NCBI GenBank assembly: GCA_946499505.1
Contig: CAMMSL010000009.1
Span: forward strand, 33,317-97,316
Length of the DNA: 64,000 nucleotides
Origin: an uncultured Lachnoclostridium sp.
GTDB lineage: Bacteria; Bacillota; Clostridia; Lachnospirales; Lachnospiraceae
Direction: 5' to 3'
The position numbers were made by a program, and so were the translations under genes. Below, in pieces: positions 8,546-17,299 of the stretch. The notes beneath the pieces were generated by a model, which worked only from the letters and a program-made list of their open reading frames with translations, made no database searches and was not told the origin of the DNA. The stretch's first letter is position 1, and every line of letters begins with the position of its first letter.

Positions 8546-10367
8546 TGACATGCAGCAGAAAGCGGTCGTTCACAGAACCGGGCCCTGTCAGGTATTGGCA
8601 GGGCCCGGTTCGGGTAAGACGCTCACGGTCGTAAACCGGATCCGATATCTGATCGAAAAGTGTAATGTAAGGCCTGAGGAAATCCTGGTCGTTACATTTA
8701 CCCGGTATGCGGCTGCTGAGATGAAATCAAGACTGGCCGCTCTCATGGGCAGAAAAAACATTCCTGTGACAGCGGGTACTTTTCACGGGATTTATTACGG
8801 GATTCTGAAATGGGCTTACAAATTTGACAGCCGCAATATTCTTTCAGAAGAAGAAAAGTATCAGATCCTCAGATCTGTCATATCCGGACAGGATCTGGAG
8901 GTGTTCGATGAGGAGGACTTTCTCAGGGATATTGCGGAAGAGATCGGAAAGATCAAAAATAACAGGCTTCCGGTGGACGAATTCGTGTCTGCAAAAGTGA
9001 ATGCAGGGGCATTTCGGGATATATACCGGGCGTATGAAGAAAGGCGGAAGTCTCTCAGAAAAATAGATTTTGACGATATGCTGGTCGTGTGTTATGAGCT
9101 CTTCCGGTCCAGACCGGATGTGCTTGCCATGTGGCAGAAGAAGTTCCGATATATCCTGGTGGATGAATTTCAGGATATCAACCGCGTGCAGTATGATGTG
9201 ATCCGCATGCTCGCCCTCCCGGAAAATAATCTCTATGTTGTTGGAGATGACGATCAGGCGATTTACGGTTTCAGGGGTGCTGATTCCGAGCTGATGTTTC
9301 AGTTCCTTAAGGATTACCCGGATGCTGAGCAGATCGTGCTGGGAACAAATTATCGTTCTACGGGAAATATCGTGAAAAATTCTCTGAAAGTGATCAGTCA
9401 TAATAAGAGGCGTTTTCAGAAAGAGCTGAAAGCAGTAAAGGACAGCGGAAAATGCCTGCATGTCCAGGAACTTGGGAGCCCGGCAGAAGAAGCAGAGTAT
9501 GTGGCGGATCAGATTGAAAAGTATATTGACACCGGAAATGCCGCGGAGGAGACTGCTGTCCTGTTCCGGATCCATACAGATGCCCGTCCTCTTGTGGAGG
9601 AACTCATCAAACGGCATATCCCGTTTCAGATCAAAGAGCATCTTCCCAATATTTATGACCATTTTATTGCAAAAGATATACAGGCTTATCTGCGTCTGGC
9701 AATCGGCAGCAGAGAACGGAGGGATTTCCTTCAGGTTATGAACCGGCCGAAACGCTATATCGGCCGGGACAGTCTTTCGGGGACAAAGATTTCGTTTGAG
9801 GATATCAGGAAATTTTACTGTGACAAGGACTGGATGATGGATCGGATCGATCAGTTCGAGTGGGATGTGAAAATGCTGACAAAGATGGCGCCCTATGCAG
9901 CAATCCAGTACATCCGCAAGCGGATCGGATATGACGACTTTATCAAGGATTATGCCTATACTCATAATGTGGACCGCGCGGAGCTGAATGAAATCCTTGC
10001 CGAGCTGGAGGAGTCGGCAAAGCCCTGCTCATCTATTGAAGAATGGTTCCGGCATATTGAGGAGTACACAGAAACATTGCGCCTGAAAGAACGGCAGAAA
10101 AGTATGGACCAGGAAGGTGTGCGGCTGATGACTCTGCACGCCGCCAAAGGACTTGAGTTTGATGCTGTCTGGCTTATCGAGGCCATGGAGGGTCAGATCC
10201 CCTATAAAAAGGCAAAGACGGATAAGGAGACAGAGGAAGAGAGAAGGCTGTTCTATGTGGGAATGACAAGAGCAAAGGAGCAGCTTACGGTCTGCTATAC
10301 AAAAACAAAAAACGGGAAAGCTGCAGAACCTTCCCGTTTTGTAGATGAATTATTGGAAGACGGATAA
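8535..10367 (+). CDS. UvrD/PcrA-like superfamily 1 DNA helicase
   Basis: A 610-residue ATP-dependent 3'-5' helicase of the UvrD/Rep family, expected to act in repair and in clearing blocked forks. Motifs in order: AGPGSGKT (22-29), TGTFHG-type motif near 75 ([11 protein letters not shown]), DEFQD near 209, [13 protein letters not shown] near 236-248, and [16 protein letters not shown] near 530. It is about 100 residues shorter than PcrA and so belongs to the short UvrD-like group; the true PcrA may lie elsewhere. It starts inside the last codons of gltX. Its last bases contain a hairpin that looks like the terminator of the convergent DUF1292 gene. Confidence 0.92.
   Translation: MKFNDMQQKAVVHRTGPCQVLAGPGSGKTLTVVNRIRYLIEKCNVRPEEILVVTFTRYAAAEMKSRLAALMGRKNIPVTAGTFHGIYYGILKWAYKFDSRNILSEEEKYQILRSVISGQDLEVFDEEDFLRDIAEEIGKIKNNRLPVDEFVSAKVNAGAFRDIYRAYEERRKSLRKIDFDDMLVVCYELFRSRPDVLAMWQKKFRYILVDEFQDINRVQYDVIRMLALPENNLYVVGDDDQAIYGFRGADSELMFQFLKDYPDAEQIVLGTNYRSTGNIVKNSLKVISHNKRRFQKELKAVKDSGKCLHVQELGSPAEEAEYVADQIEKYIDTGNAAEETAVLFRIHTDARPLVEELIKRHIPFQIKEHLPNIYDHFIAKDIQAYLRLAIGSRERRDFLQVMNRPKRYIGRDSLSGTKISFEDIRKFYCDKDWMMDRIDQFEWDVKMLTKMAPYAAIQYIRKRIGYDDFIKDYAYTHNVDRAELNEILAELEESAKPCSSIEEWFRHIEEYTETLRLKERQKSMDQEGVRLMTLHAAKGLEFDAVWLIEAMEGQIPYKKAKTDKETEEERRLFYVGMTRAKEQLTVCYTKTKNGKAAEPSRFVDELLEDG
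10299..10340 (-). terminator. Minus-strand terminator placed inside the helicase coding region
   Basis: AAAACGGGAA (10309-10318) pairs with TTCCCGTTTT (10331-10340). Read on the minus strand, the stem is followed by TTTTTTGTTTTTG, a good T tract. It sits 33 bases past the DUF1292 stop and within the last codons of the convergent helicase gene. Confidence 0.7.
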
Positions 10368-10372
10368 ACGGC

Positions 10373-10678
10373 TTACTCGATGTCATCCAGGTCAATATCG
10401 CCGAAATCCTGATCTTCCATCCATTCGTTAAATGCTTCAGATACCCGGTCAAATTCTTCGTCCTCCAGAATATTTTCAAGCCCGGGTTCCTCCTCTTCGC
10501 CATTGTCGATCAGACGGTAGAGATAGATCTGGCCGTCATCGCTTTCCCCGTCATCATTTAAGGGAAGCAGCGCGATGTACTGCTGTCCATCGACTTCAAA
10601 AATGGTGAGGACATCGCATTCCAGTTCCTCATCATTTTCCAGTGTCAAAGTTACAGTGAGTGATTCATTTTCATTCAT
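10373..10678 (-). CDS. DUF1292 family small acidic protein
   Basis: A 101-residue, very acidic protein. The start at 10678 is chosen over longer options because AAAGGAG lies nine bases upstream. The middle part, FEVDGQQYIALLPLNDDGESDDGQIYLYRL, is the pattern of DUF1292 (YrzB-like) proteins, which are widespread in Firmicutes and often found near ruvX or glutamate-rich operons; their function is unknown. The C-terminus is a run of Glu and Asp with aromatic residues. It is convergent with the helicase gene, with only five bases between the stops. Confidence 0.85.
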   Translation of the reverse strand: MNENESLTVTLTLENDEELECDVLTIFEVDGQQYIALLPLNDDGESDDGQIYLYRLIDNGEEEEPGLENILEDEEFDRVSEAFNEWMEDQDFGDIDLDDIE

Positions 10679-10770
10679 ATGGTCTTTCTCCTTTGGCATG
10701 CCCGTTGATTTACGGCATTTATGTACCATGATGGTATCAGATAGCGAGGGAAAAAGCAAGTTGCAATCTA

Positions 10771-10798
10771 TTGACATTCCCCTGAAACACGGTAGAAT
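10771..10798 (+). promoter_or_regulatory. Promoter for the 10843-14161 operon
   Basis: TTGACA (10771-10776), 16-base spacer, TAGAAT (10793-10798). The transcript would start about 40 bases before the lipoprotein gene. Confidence 0.75.
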
Positions 10799-10842
10799 GA
10801 AAGAGAAGAGCACTAGAAAAACCGGATCAGGAGGAATACGAA

Positions 10843-11832
10843 ATGAAGAAAGAGAAAACGATACTTGTCCTGATGGCTTTATTTGCGGTACTTTTTATTT
10901 CGGGATGTAAACAGAACGTAGGTACTCCTGAGGATAATGCTGTAGTAGAAGAAACAGAGGAAGAAGAGGATCAGACGGGTGGCCATATTTATGGATTCTG
11001 CGCTTCGGATCTGTCAGATCCTTTTTATGATGTGTTGAAAGAATCGGTAGGGACCACCGCCAGTGAAGAGGGGAGCCGTATGCTCGTGCGAGATGCGGAC
11101 GGTGATGCAGAACTGCAGATCAGCCAGATCCGGGAACTGATCGGCAAGGAAGTAGAAGCGGTCTTTCTCTGCCCGGTGGATCCGTCTGCGGTCACGCCCG
11201 CCCTGGAGGCACTCGGTGAGGCGGATATTCCTGTTGTGAATCTGGATGTGCGGGTGGACGAGACCGGACTGACGGAAGCGTTTGTGGGCTCGGATGATTA
11301 TAATGCGGGAAAACTATGTGGTGAGGATCTGACCGGCAGAAAGCCGGACGGAGGTTCGGTAGTGATCGTTGACAGCCTGGATTCTGCAGCGGCCAATGAG
11401 CGCATCACAGGTTTTGAAGAGGCGATCAGCAAGGTGGGCTTTGAAGTTATGAGGATCGATACAGGAAATGATTACACCACGATCCCGGGTCAGCTTCGGG
11501 AGATCCTTACTGGCGGAGAACAGATAGATGCCATTATGTGCGCGGACGACTGTATGGCTGAACAGGTGCTGGAAACGCTGGATGCAGAGGAGAGAAATGA
11601 TATTCCTGTATACAGCGTAGGGGGATCCCCGGCGGTGAAGACCGCCCTGGCGGATCTCGCCAGCCCGATGACGGGAGTCGGGGCAAGGTCCCCGATCAAT
11701 ATGGGGAAGACAGCCGTAAAGACAGCGGCTGCGATCCTGGAAAACAGTGCCTATGAACCGGAGACATATGTTGAGACGTTCTTTATCGATAAGGATAATG
11801 TAGACATGTATGGAACAGATGGCTGGCAATGA
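10843..11832 (+). CDS. Orphan sugar-type periplasmic-binding lipoprotein
   Basis: The 329-residue protein has a lipoprotein signal with lipobox ISGC (Cys22), an acidic linker (VEETEEEEDQ), and a type I periplasmic-binding fold resembling ribose/galactose binding proteins: GFCASDLSDPFYDVLKES, then DIPVVNLDVRV, then ERITGFEEAI and IDAIMCADDCMAEQVLE. Such proteins normally deliver sugars or autoinducer-2 to an ABC importer, but no permease or ATPase is nearby. Instead it precedes a GlgX-like protein with a 14-base gap, suggesting a sensing or binding role linked to carbohydrate. A good ribosome site (AGGAGGA) precedes the ATG. The ligand cannot be read from the sequence; AI-2 or a pentose are guesses. 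Confidence 0.85.
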   Translation: MKKEKTILVLMALFAVLFISGCKQNVGTPEDNAVVEETEEEEDQTGGHIYGFCASDLSDPFYDVLKESVGTTASEEGSRMLVRDADGDAELQISQIRELIGKEVEAVFLCPVDPSAVTPALEALGEADIPVVNLDVRVDETGLTEAFVGSDDYNAGKLCGEDLTGRKPDGGSVVIVDSLDSAAANERITGFEEAISKVGFEVMRIDTGNDYTTIPGQLREILTGGEQIDAIMCADDCMAEQVLETLDAEERNDIPVYSVGGSPAVKTALADLASPMTGVGARSPINMGKTAVKTAAAILENSAYEPETYVETFFIDKDNVDMYGTDGWQ

Positions 11833-11846
11833 GAAAGGAACGGAAT

Positions 11847-13631
11847 ATGAAGAAGATAACAGGAAGACCACAGCCCTTTGGCACTGTAGTCGAAGGGACA
11901 AAAGTAAATTTTGCATTGCGTGTTCCCGCGGGAAAGGAATGTGAGCTTTTACTGTACAGAGAGGGAAAGACAAGACCGGAATGTACGTTTGACATGCCGG
12001 AGAACGAGGGGATCGGAGAAGTACGCTTCCTGGCAGTTGACGGCATTGATGCCGGACAGTATGAATATAATTTCCGTATAGACGGGAAAGTATGTCTTGA
12101 TCCTTATGTGAGAGAAGTCGCAGGCAAAGAGGCTTTTGGGAAAAAGAGAGATCTTCAGAAACATGAGATCCGCGGGAAGATCGTTTCACCGGAGTATGAC
12201 TGGGAAAATGACCGGAGACTTCATCTCCCGTGGAATGAAGTCGTGGCATACAGCCTCCATGTAAGAGGATTTACGAAGCACAGTTCGTCAAGAGTGATCC
12301 ACAAAGGGACTTATCTCGGACTTATTGAGAAAATTCCTTACCTGCAGCAGCTCGGCATCAATCAGATCCAGTGCATGCCGGTCTATGAATTTGAAGAATG
12401 CGGGAAGACAAAAGTCAATTACTGGGGATACGGACCGGCTCATTATTTTGCGCCGAAAGAAGCGTATGCTGCAGGAAATTCGGCTGTCCATGAACTTAAA
12501 GATATGGTCAAAGAGTGCCACAGGGCCGGGATCGAGGTGGTTCTGGAGATGCCTTTCACAGAAGGTGTACCCGCGCAGACTGCGCTGGAGTGCCTGAGAT
12601 TTTATATGCTCGAGTATCATGTGGACGGTTTCGTCGTAAATCCGTACTGTGTGCCATGGGAGATGCTCTGTGAGGACCCGTTGCTCAAGGATATCAAGCT
12701 GATGAGGAAGGACGATGCATTCCAGAATATCATGCGGCGGTTCCTCAAGGGCGATGAGAATATGGTAAATGATGTGATATGGGCTCTGCCGCATCATTCC
12801 GCTTCAGACGGGAAATGTAACTATATCACTACGCAGACGGGATTTACCCTGTGGGATCTTGTTTCCTACGACTGTAAGCACAATGAAGCCAACGGTGAAA
12901 ACAATACGGACGGACCGGATTATAATTACAGCTGGAACTGCGGAGCAGAAGGACCGAGCCGCAAGCGCGCTGTCACGACGCTCAGAAAAAATCAGGTGAG
13001 AAATGCCTTTGCACTCCTGCTTCTGGCGCAGGGCACGCCCTGCATTCTTGCGGGGGATGAGTTCTACAACAGTCAGAAGGGAAATAATAATGTCTATTGT
13101 CAGGACAATGAGATCGGATGGGTTGAGTGGAATAAATTAAAGACTGACGATACGCTTTTCAATTATGTCAGGGAGCTGATCGCTTTCCGAAAGAAACATC
13201 CGTGTCTTCACCGTGCAGAAGAACTCAAAGGTCTGGACCGGACGGCATGCGGAGTGCCGGACGTGTCCTATCACGGTGAAAATGCATGGCAGGTAAAATC
13301 AGAAGTGTACAGCAGGCAGCTCGGGGTGCTTTATGCAGGAGAGGACCTGGGAGACACAGAATGTTTTATCGCATATAACATGCACTGGCTTCCCCATGAT
13401 TTTGCATTGCCGTCCCCGGGAAAGGAGAAGAGATGGTGTCTCGTGGCCGACACAGAGAAAGGATTTGTATCTGCGCCGGTTCTGCTGGAAGACCAGAAGA
13501 AGATTGCTCTCCCGGAGAGGAGCATCGTTGTCCTTGTGAGTGAAAAGCAGCCGAAAAAGGCAAAGAAGCCGTCTCCGCGGACAAGGGCAAGAAAAACAGT
13601 GACAAAAATCGGAGAACAGGAGCAACAATGA
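11847..13631 (+). CDS. GlgX/isoamylase-like GH13 protein without catalytic residues
   Basis: The 594-residue protein has an N-terminal CBM48-like domain (residues about 5-95) and a GH13 barrel like glycogen debranching enzymes: YLGLIEKIPYLQQLGINQIQ, VNYWGYGPAHYFAPKEAY, DLVSYDCKHNEANGENN, SWNCGAEGP and LLLLAQGTPCILAGDE. The active-site segments are altered. The DVVxNH segment reads EMPFTE (234-239), the nucleophile motif GFRxD reads GFVVN (Asn265), the acid Glu segment is shortened, and TAHDG reads TTQTG (330-331). It therefore looks like a glycan-binding pseudoenzyme. A basic tail (KKAKKPSPRTRARKT) ends it. The start at 11847 has AAGGAA six bases upstream. It overlaps the next gene by four bases. 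Confidence 0.88.
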   Translation: MKKITGRPQPFGTVVEGTKVNFALRVPAGKECELLLYREGKTRPECTFDMPENEGIGEVRFLAVDGIDAGQYEYNFRIDGKVCLDPYVREVAGKEAFGKKRDLQKHEIRGKIVSPEYDWENDRRLHLPWNEVVAYSLHVRGFTKHSSSRVIHKGTYLGLIEKIPYLQQLGINQIQCMPVYEFEECGKTKVNYWGYGPAHYFAPKEAYAAGNSAVHELKDMVKECHRAGIEVVLEMPFTEGVPAQTALECLRFYMLEYHVDGFVVNPYCVPWEMLCEDPLLKDIKLMRKDDAFQNIMRRFLKGDENMVNDVIWALPHHSASDGKCNYITTQTGFTLWDLVSYDCKHNEANGENNTDGPDYNYSWNCGAEGPSRKRAVTTLRKNQVRNAFALLLLAQGTPCILAGDEFYNSQKGNNNVYCQDNEIGWVEWNKLKTDDTLFNYVRELIAFRKKHPCLHRAEELKGLDRTACGVPDVSYHGENAWQVKSEVYSRQLGVLYAGEDLGDTECFIAYNMHWLPHDFALPSPGKEKRWCLVADTEKGFVSAPVLLEDQKKIALPERSIVVLVSEKQPKKAKKPSPRTRARKTVTKIGEQEQQ

Positions 13632-14161
13632 TAAAAGCACTGGCGCATTTTCATACGATCACAAAGCATAAGATCCTGGTCATGAAAGAATGTTTCCGGG
13701 TGGGGCTGTACCGGCAGGGGCTGCTCCACGATCTTTCCAAGTACAGTCCCACGGAGTTCCGGGTCGGCTGTAAATATTATCAGGGAACAAGGAGCCCGAA
13801 TAACGCAGAGCGGGAGGATAAAGGATATTCCTCGGCATGGCTTCATCACAAAGGAAGAAACAAACATCACTATGAATACTGGATCGATTACAGTCTGGAT
13901 GGAAAACATGTGCTTGCAGGCATGAAGATGCCGGTCAGGTATGTGGTGGAGATGTTTCTCGACAGGATCGCTGCGAGCAAAGTCTATAAAGGCAGCAAAT
14001 ATAAAGACAGCGATCCCATTGAGTATTACATGAACGGAAAGGCGGGGGAGCTGATGCATCCCGAGACCCGCGCCCTGCTGGAAAAACTACTTCATATGCT
14101 GGCAGAGCAGGGGGAAGAGGAGACTTACCGTTATATTAAGAAAGAAGTTTTAAAAAAATGA
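13628..14161 (+). CDS. DUF5662-like protein
   Basis: A 177-residue cytoplasmic protein that I place, with moderate confidence, in the DUF5662 group. It has an HD-like pair in GLLHDLSKYSPTEF near residues 33-46 and a His-rich segment AWLHHKGRNKHHYEYW near 77-92, suggesting a metal site; the reaction is unknown. Its ATG overlaps the stop of the GlgX-like gene (ATGA), so it is translationally coupled and the last gene of that operon. Proteins of this kind are common in Firmicutes and in phages. A large hairpin follows. Confidence 0.7.
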   Translation: MIKALAHFHTITKHKILVMKECFRVGLYRQGLLHDLSKYSPTEFRVGCKYYQGTRSPNNAEREDKGYSSAWLHHKGRNKHHYEYWIDYSLDGKHVLAGMKMPVRYVVEMFLDRIAASKVYKGSKYKDSDPIEYYMNGKAGELMHPETRALLEKLLHMLAEQGEEETYRYIKKEVLKK

Positions 14162-14166
14162 TAGAA

Positions 14167-14224
14167 GCCCCGGACGGGTACTGAAAACGGCGGACAGCCG
14201 GTCTGGTACACGCCCGGGGTTTTA
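14167..14224 (+). terminator. Branched terminator hairpin after the DUF5662-like gene
   Basis: CCCCGG (14168-14173) pairs with CCGGGG (14214-14219), the stem continues with interrupted pairs to GTAC/GTAC, and a smaller CGGC/GCCG hairpin sits in the loop. TTTTAT follows. It lies between converging genes. Confidence 0.65.
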
Positions 14225-14251
14225 TATCCCTCTTGTTTATCTGGATAAAGT

Positions 14252-14731
14252 TCATTCAGGATAATAGAGACGGGAGTCCTGAATGTCCGTGAGGACTTCT
14301 GTGAGGAATCTGCGGGCCATATATTTTTCCATGGGCAGATTCATGTCCAGATAGTTACCGCAGTCCTTTGCAGACGCGCCCGGTATCTCGCCCTCATAAG
14401 AAGCCATAAATGAGAACATTTCTTTCATGAGAGGTACGATATCATGGGAGGAGTAATCACCTGCAAGAAGCAGATAGAATCCGGTCCGGCAGCCCATAGG
14501 ACCGAAATAGATCACCCGGTCCTGCCAGTCTTCATGATTTCTGAGGAAGGTGGCACCAAGATGTTCGATCGTGTGGACCTCTGCAGTATTCATCACCGGC
14601 TCATCGTTCGGACTTGTCATGCGGATATCAAAAGTAGTGATGACAGAGCCGTTTACATTATCCTTTCTGGAGACATAGATGCCTGGTTTCAGGCGGATAT
14701 GGTCAATAGTAAAACTTGCGATTTTCTTCAT
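14252..14731 (-). CDS. luxS: S-ribosylhomocysteine lyase
   Basis: LuxS cleaves S-ribosylhomocysteine to homocysteine and DPD, the precursor of autoinducer-2, as part of the activated methyl cycle. The start at 14731 has AAGGAAG upstream and gives the normal length of 159 residues; a longer open frame upstream would run through its own promoter. Metal ligands His53 and His57 (HTIEHL) and Cys124 (KDCGNY) are present, as is the catalytic Cys81 (GPMGCRTGFY). It is a single-gene unit with its own promoter, divergent from the phosphatase gene. Confidence 0.97.
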   Translation of the reverse strand: MKKIASFTIDHIRLKPGIYVSRKDNVNGSVITTFDIRMTSPNDEPVMNTAEVHTIEHLGATFLRNHEDWQDRVIYFGPMGCRTGFYLLLAGDYSSHDIVPLMKEMFSFMASYEGEIPGASAKDCGNYLDMNLPMEKYMARRFLTEVLTDIQDSRLYYPE

Positions 14732-14767
14732 AATAGACGCTTCCTTTCTCTGTGATCTGTCCTGTTT

Positions 14768-14796
14768 ATTATAGCTGTCCGGGCCGTAAAAAACAA
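14768..14796 (-). promoter_or_regulatory. luxS promoter
   Basis: On the minus strand TTGTTT (14796-14791), 17-base spacer, TATAAT (14773-14768), 37 bases before the luxS ATG. Confidence 0.7.
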
Positions 14797-14816
14797 GGAT
14801 TGCGTCAGTAAATGGT

Positions 14817-14845
14817 TTGCAAATATACCAGACAGAAGGTATACT
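14817..14845 (+). promoter_or_regulatory. Promoter for the phosphatase and nuclease genes
   Basis: TTGCAA (14817-14822), 17-base spacer, TATACT (14840-14845). Confidence 0.6.
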
Positions 14846-14905
14846 TATGTGCACAGGAACGAATCAGTCCTGTCTGCTTTATCAATGATACGAGGAGGAA
14901 TTACG

Positions 14906-15550
14906 GTGATATTATATATCGTTCGTCATGGCGAGACAGATTGGAATAAAATGCATAAAGTGCAGGGGAGGACAGATATCCCCCTGAATGATTACGGCCG
15001 CCGTCTTGCGGAAGAGACAGCAGAAGGAATGAGAGAGATCCCCATTGACCTCGGGTTTACAAGCCCGCTGCTCCGCGCAAAGGAGACGGCCCAGATCATC
15101 CTTGAGGGACGTGATATTCCGCTCTACGATGAGGAACGGATCCAGGAGATCAGTTTTGGGAGATACGAAGGTCTATATTGCGGCGGGGAGAACCGTGATC
15201 CGGACAGCGAGGCGTTTAACCGGTTCTTCAATGACACGGGAAATTACATTCCGCCGGAGGATGCCGAGACAATCCCGCAGCTTTACGAGCGGACAGGAAG
15301 TTTCCTCAGGGAGATATCGGCAAGGGCGGATCTGGCGGATAAGAATATTCTTGTATCGACGCATGGCGCTGCCATGACATCACTTCTGAACAGGATTCGA
15401 GGTAATCTGTCGGTGGAACATTTCTGGAAAGATGAGGTCCCGCCGAACTGCTCGGTCACCATGGTGGAGATAAAAGACGGAAAAGCGCAGATTTTAAAAG
15501 AAGGGATGATCTTTTATAAAGAGAAGGTAAAAAAGTGGAAGACAGTGTGA
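14906..15550 (+). CDS. Histidine phosphatase family protein
   Basis: A 214-residue phosphohydrolase of the phosphoglycerate-mutase-like branch. The catalytic RHGE is at residues 7-10 in ILYIVRHGETDWN, and the second histidine is in VSTHGAAM near residue 150. I choose GTG 14906 as the start because AGGAGG (14893-14898) lies exactly seven bases upstream; in-frame ATG codons further up would place that site inside the gene. The substrate is not evident: members act on phosphoglycerate, adenosylcobalamin phosphate and other sugar phosphates. The next gene is only 35 bases away on the same strand. Confidence 0.88.
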   Translation: MILYIVRHGETDWNKMHKVQGRTDIPLNDYGRRLAEETAEGMREIPIDLGFTSPLLRAKETAQIILEGRDIPLYDEERIQEISFGRYEGLYCGGENRDPDSEAFNRFFNDTGNYIPPEDAETIPQLYERTGSFLREISARADLADKNILVSTHGAAMTSLLNRIRGNLSVEHFWKDEVPPNCSVTMVEIKDGKAQILKEGMIFYKEKVKKWKTV

Positions 15551-15585
15551 TACAATAGAAGAAAAGCGAAAAGGCTGGTGAGACT

Positions 15586-17196
15586 ATGAAACTGACGTTT
15601 ATCGGAGCGGCCCATGAGGTGACGGGAAGCTGCCATTTCCTTCAGGCAGCGGGGAAGAATATCCTGATCGATTATGGCATGGAGCAGGGACCGGATCTGT
15701 ATGAGAATCCCGGACTGCCTGTCCCGGCATCGGATATCGATTATGTGTTTCTGACCCATGCCCATATCGACCACTCAGGAATGCTCCCGAGGCTTGCGAA
15801 AGAGGGGTTTAAAGGACAGATATTCGCAACATTTGCCACCGTGGATCTGTGTAATATCATGCTCCGTGACAGCGCGCACATTCAGGAATTTGAGGCGGAA
15901 TGGCGCAACCGAAAAGGAAAAAGAGCCGGAAAACCGGAGTATGAACCGGTGTATGTGATGCAGGACGCTCTGGATGCGATCGAACTTCTTGTGCCCTGCC
16001 AGTATGGTGAGAGGATCTCCATCTGTGACGGCATAGATATCCGCTTTACGGATGTGGGGCACCTGCTCGGATCGGCAAGCATCGAAGTGTGGGCAACGGA
16101 AGGTGATGTGACAAAGAAGATTGTTTTTTCCGGAGACGTAGGCAATACAGATCAGCCTATCATCAAGGATCCGACTTACACTGCGGCAGCAGATTATGTG
16201 GTCATGGAATCTACCTACGGCGACCGTATCCACACAGCAGAGAAACCGGATTATATCGGTGAATTTACGAGGATCATCAAGGAGACCTTTGACCGGGGCG
16301 GAAATGTCGTGATCCCGTCGTTTGCGGTCGGCAGGACACAGGAGATGCTGTATTTTATCCGTGAGATCAAGGAGAAGAACCTCCTGCCGGAATATGCGGA
16401 TTTTGATGTGTATCTGGACAGCCCGCTTGCTATTGAGGCGACAAAAGTATTCACCATGAATATGAGGGACTGCTTTGACAAAGAGGCCATGGAGCTTGTC
16501 AATTCGGGAATAAATCCTCTTGTATTCCCGGGACTGCACACATCGACGACAAGCGATGACTCCAAGATGATCAATTTTATCGAGAAACCGAAAGTGATCA
16601 TATCCGCATCAGGGATGTGTGATGCAGGCCGTATCCGCCATCATCTCAAACATAATCTCTGGCGTCCGGAGTGTACGATCCTGTTTGTGGGATATCAGGC
16701 CAATGGCACACTGGGACGGAGACTGCTGGAAGGCGAGAAGAACGTAAAGCTCTTCGGTGAGCCCATCGAAGTCCATGCACGGATCGAGAGCCTTCACGGC
16801 GTCAGCGGGCATGCGGATATGAACGGACTTCTGAGATGGGTGGGAGCATTCCGCACGCCGCTTCAGAGAGTTTTCGTTGTGCACGGTGAAGATACGGTGA
16901 CAGAGAAATTTGCCGACACGGTCCATGAACAGTTCGGTTACAGTACATGGGCGCCGTATCCGTGCTGTGAAGTGGATCTTCTCTCGAATGAGATCATAAG
17001 CGAAGGCGTCCGGATACCGGTGAAAGCAAAGAAACCAGCGCAGCGCAGGGCTGATTCCGCATTCGAACGTCTGGTGGCGGCAGGTAAGAGACTGCTTGAT
17101 GTGATCTACAAAAATGAAGGACTGTCAAACAAGGATAAGGCGAAATTTGAGACGCAGATCAATAATCTGTCGGACAAATGGGATATGGATGACTGA
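15586..17196 (+). CDS. Metallo-beta-lactamase/beta-CASP RNA nuclease
   Basis: The 536-residue protein has the order of KH-less Ysh1/CPSF73-like nucleases: an N-terminal metallo-beta-lactamase domain with HAHIDH at 58-63, a beta-CASP insert around 245-390, and an RMMBL-type end with HGVSGHADMNGLLRW. Motifs DSPLA and SASGMCDAGRIRHHL, typical of beta-CASP nucleases, are present. The family processes or degrades RNA with two zinc ions. It is distinct from RNase J, which is longer and lacks this ending. It follows the phosphatase gene with no promoter that I can see between them. Confidence 0.9.
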   Translation: MKLTFIGAAHEVTGSCHFLQAAGKNILIDYGMEQGPDLYENPGLPVPASDIDYVFLTHAHIDHSGMLPRLAKEGFKGQIFATFATVDLCNIMLRDSAHIQEFEAEWRNRKGKRAGKPEYEPVYVMQDALDAIELLVPCQYGERISICDGIDIRFTDVGHLLGSASIEVWATEGDVTKKIVFSGDVGNTDQPIIKDPTYTAAADYVVMESTYGDRIHTAEKPDYIGEFTRIIKETFDRGGNVVIPSFAVGRTQEMLYFIREIKEKNLLPEYADFDVYLDSPLAIEATKVFTMNMRDCFDKEAMELVNSGINPLVFPGLHTSTTSDDSKMINFIEKPKVIISASGMCDAGRIRHHLKHNLWRPECTILFVGYQANGTLGRRLLEGEKNVKLFGEPIEVHARIESLHGVSGHADMNGLLRWVGAFRTPLQRVFVVHGEDTVTEKFADTVHEQFGYSTWAPYPCCEVDLLSNEIISEGVRIPVKAKKPAQRRADSAFERLVAAGKRLLDVIYKNEGLSNKDKAKFETQINNLSDKWDMDD

Positions 17197-17299
17197 TTTG
17201 TCAAGGACTAAAAGTTTATAAAATTTTCTGACTTCCGGAATATCTTATCCGTCAGGTGAGAATCATTCTAAATAGAAATTGCTTAGGAGGATTCTTGCT

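Noticed and set aside
17238-17270. SigF or SigG promoter for sigG
   Set aside because: Good -10-like elements exist but no -35 element at proper spacing; mentioned only in the gene entry.
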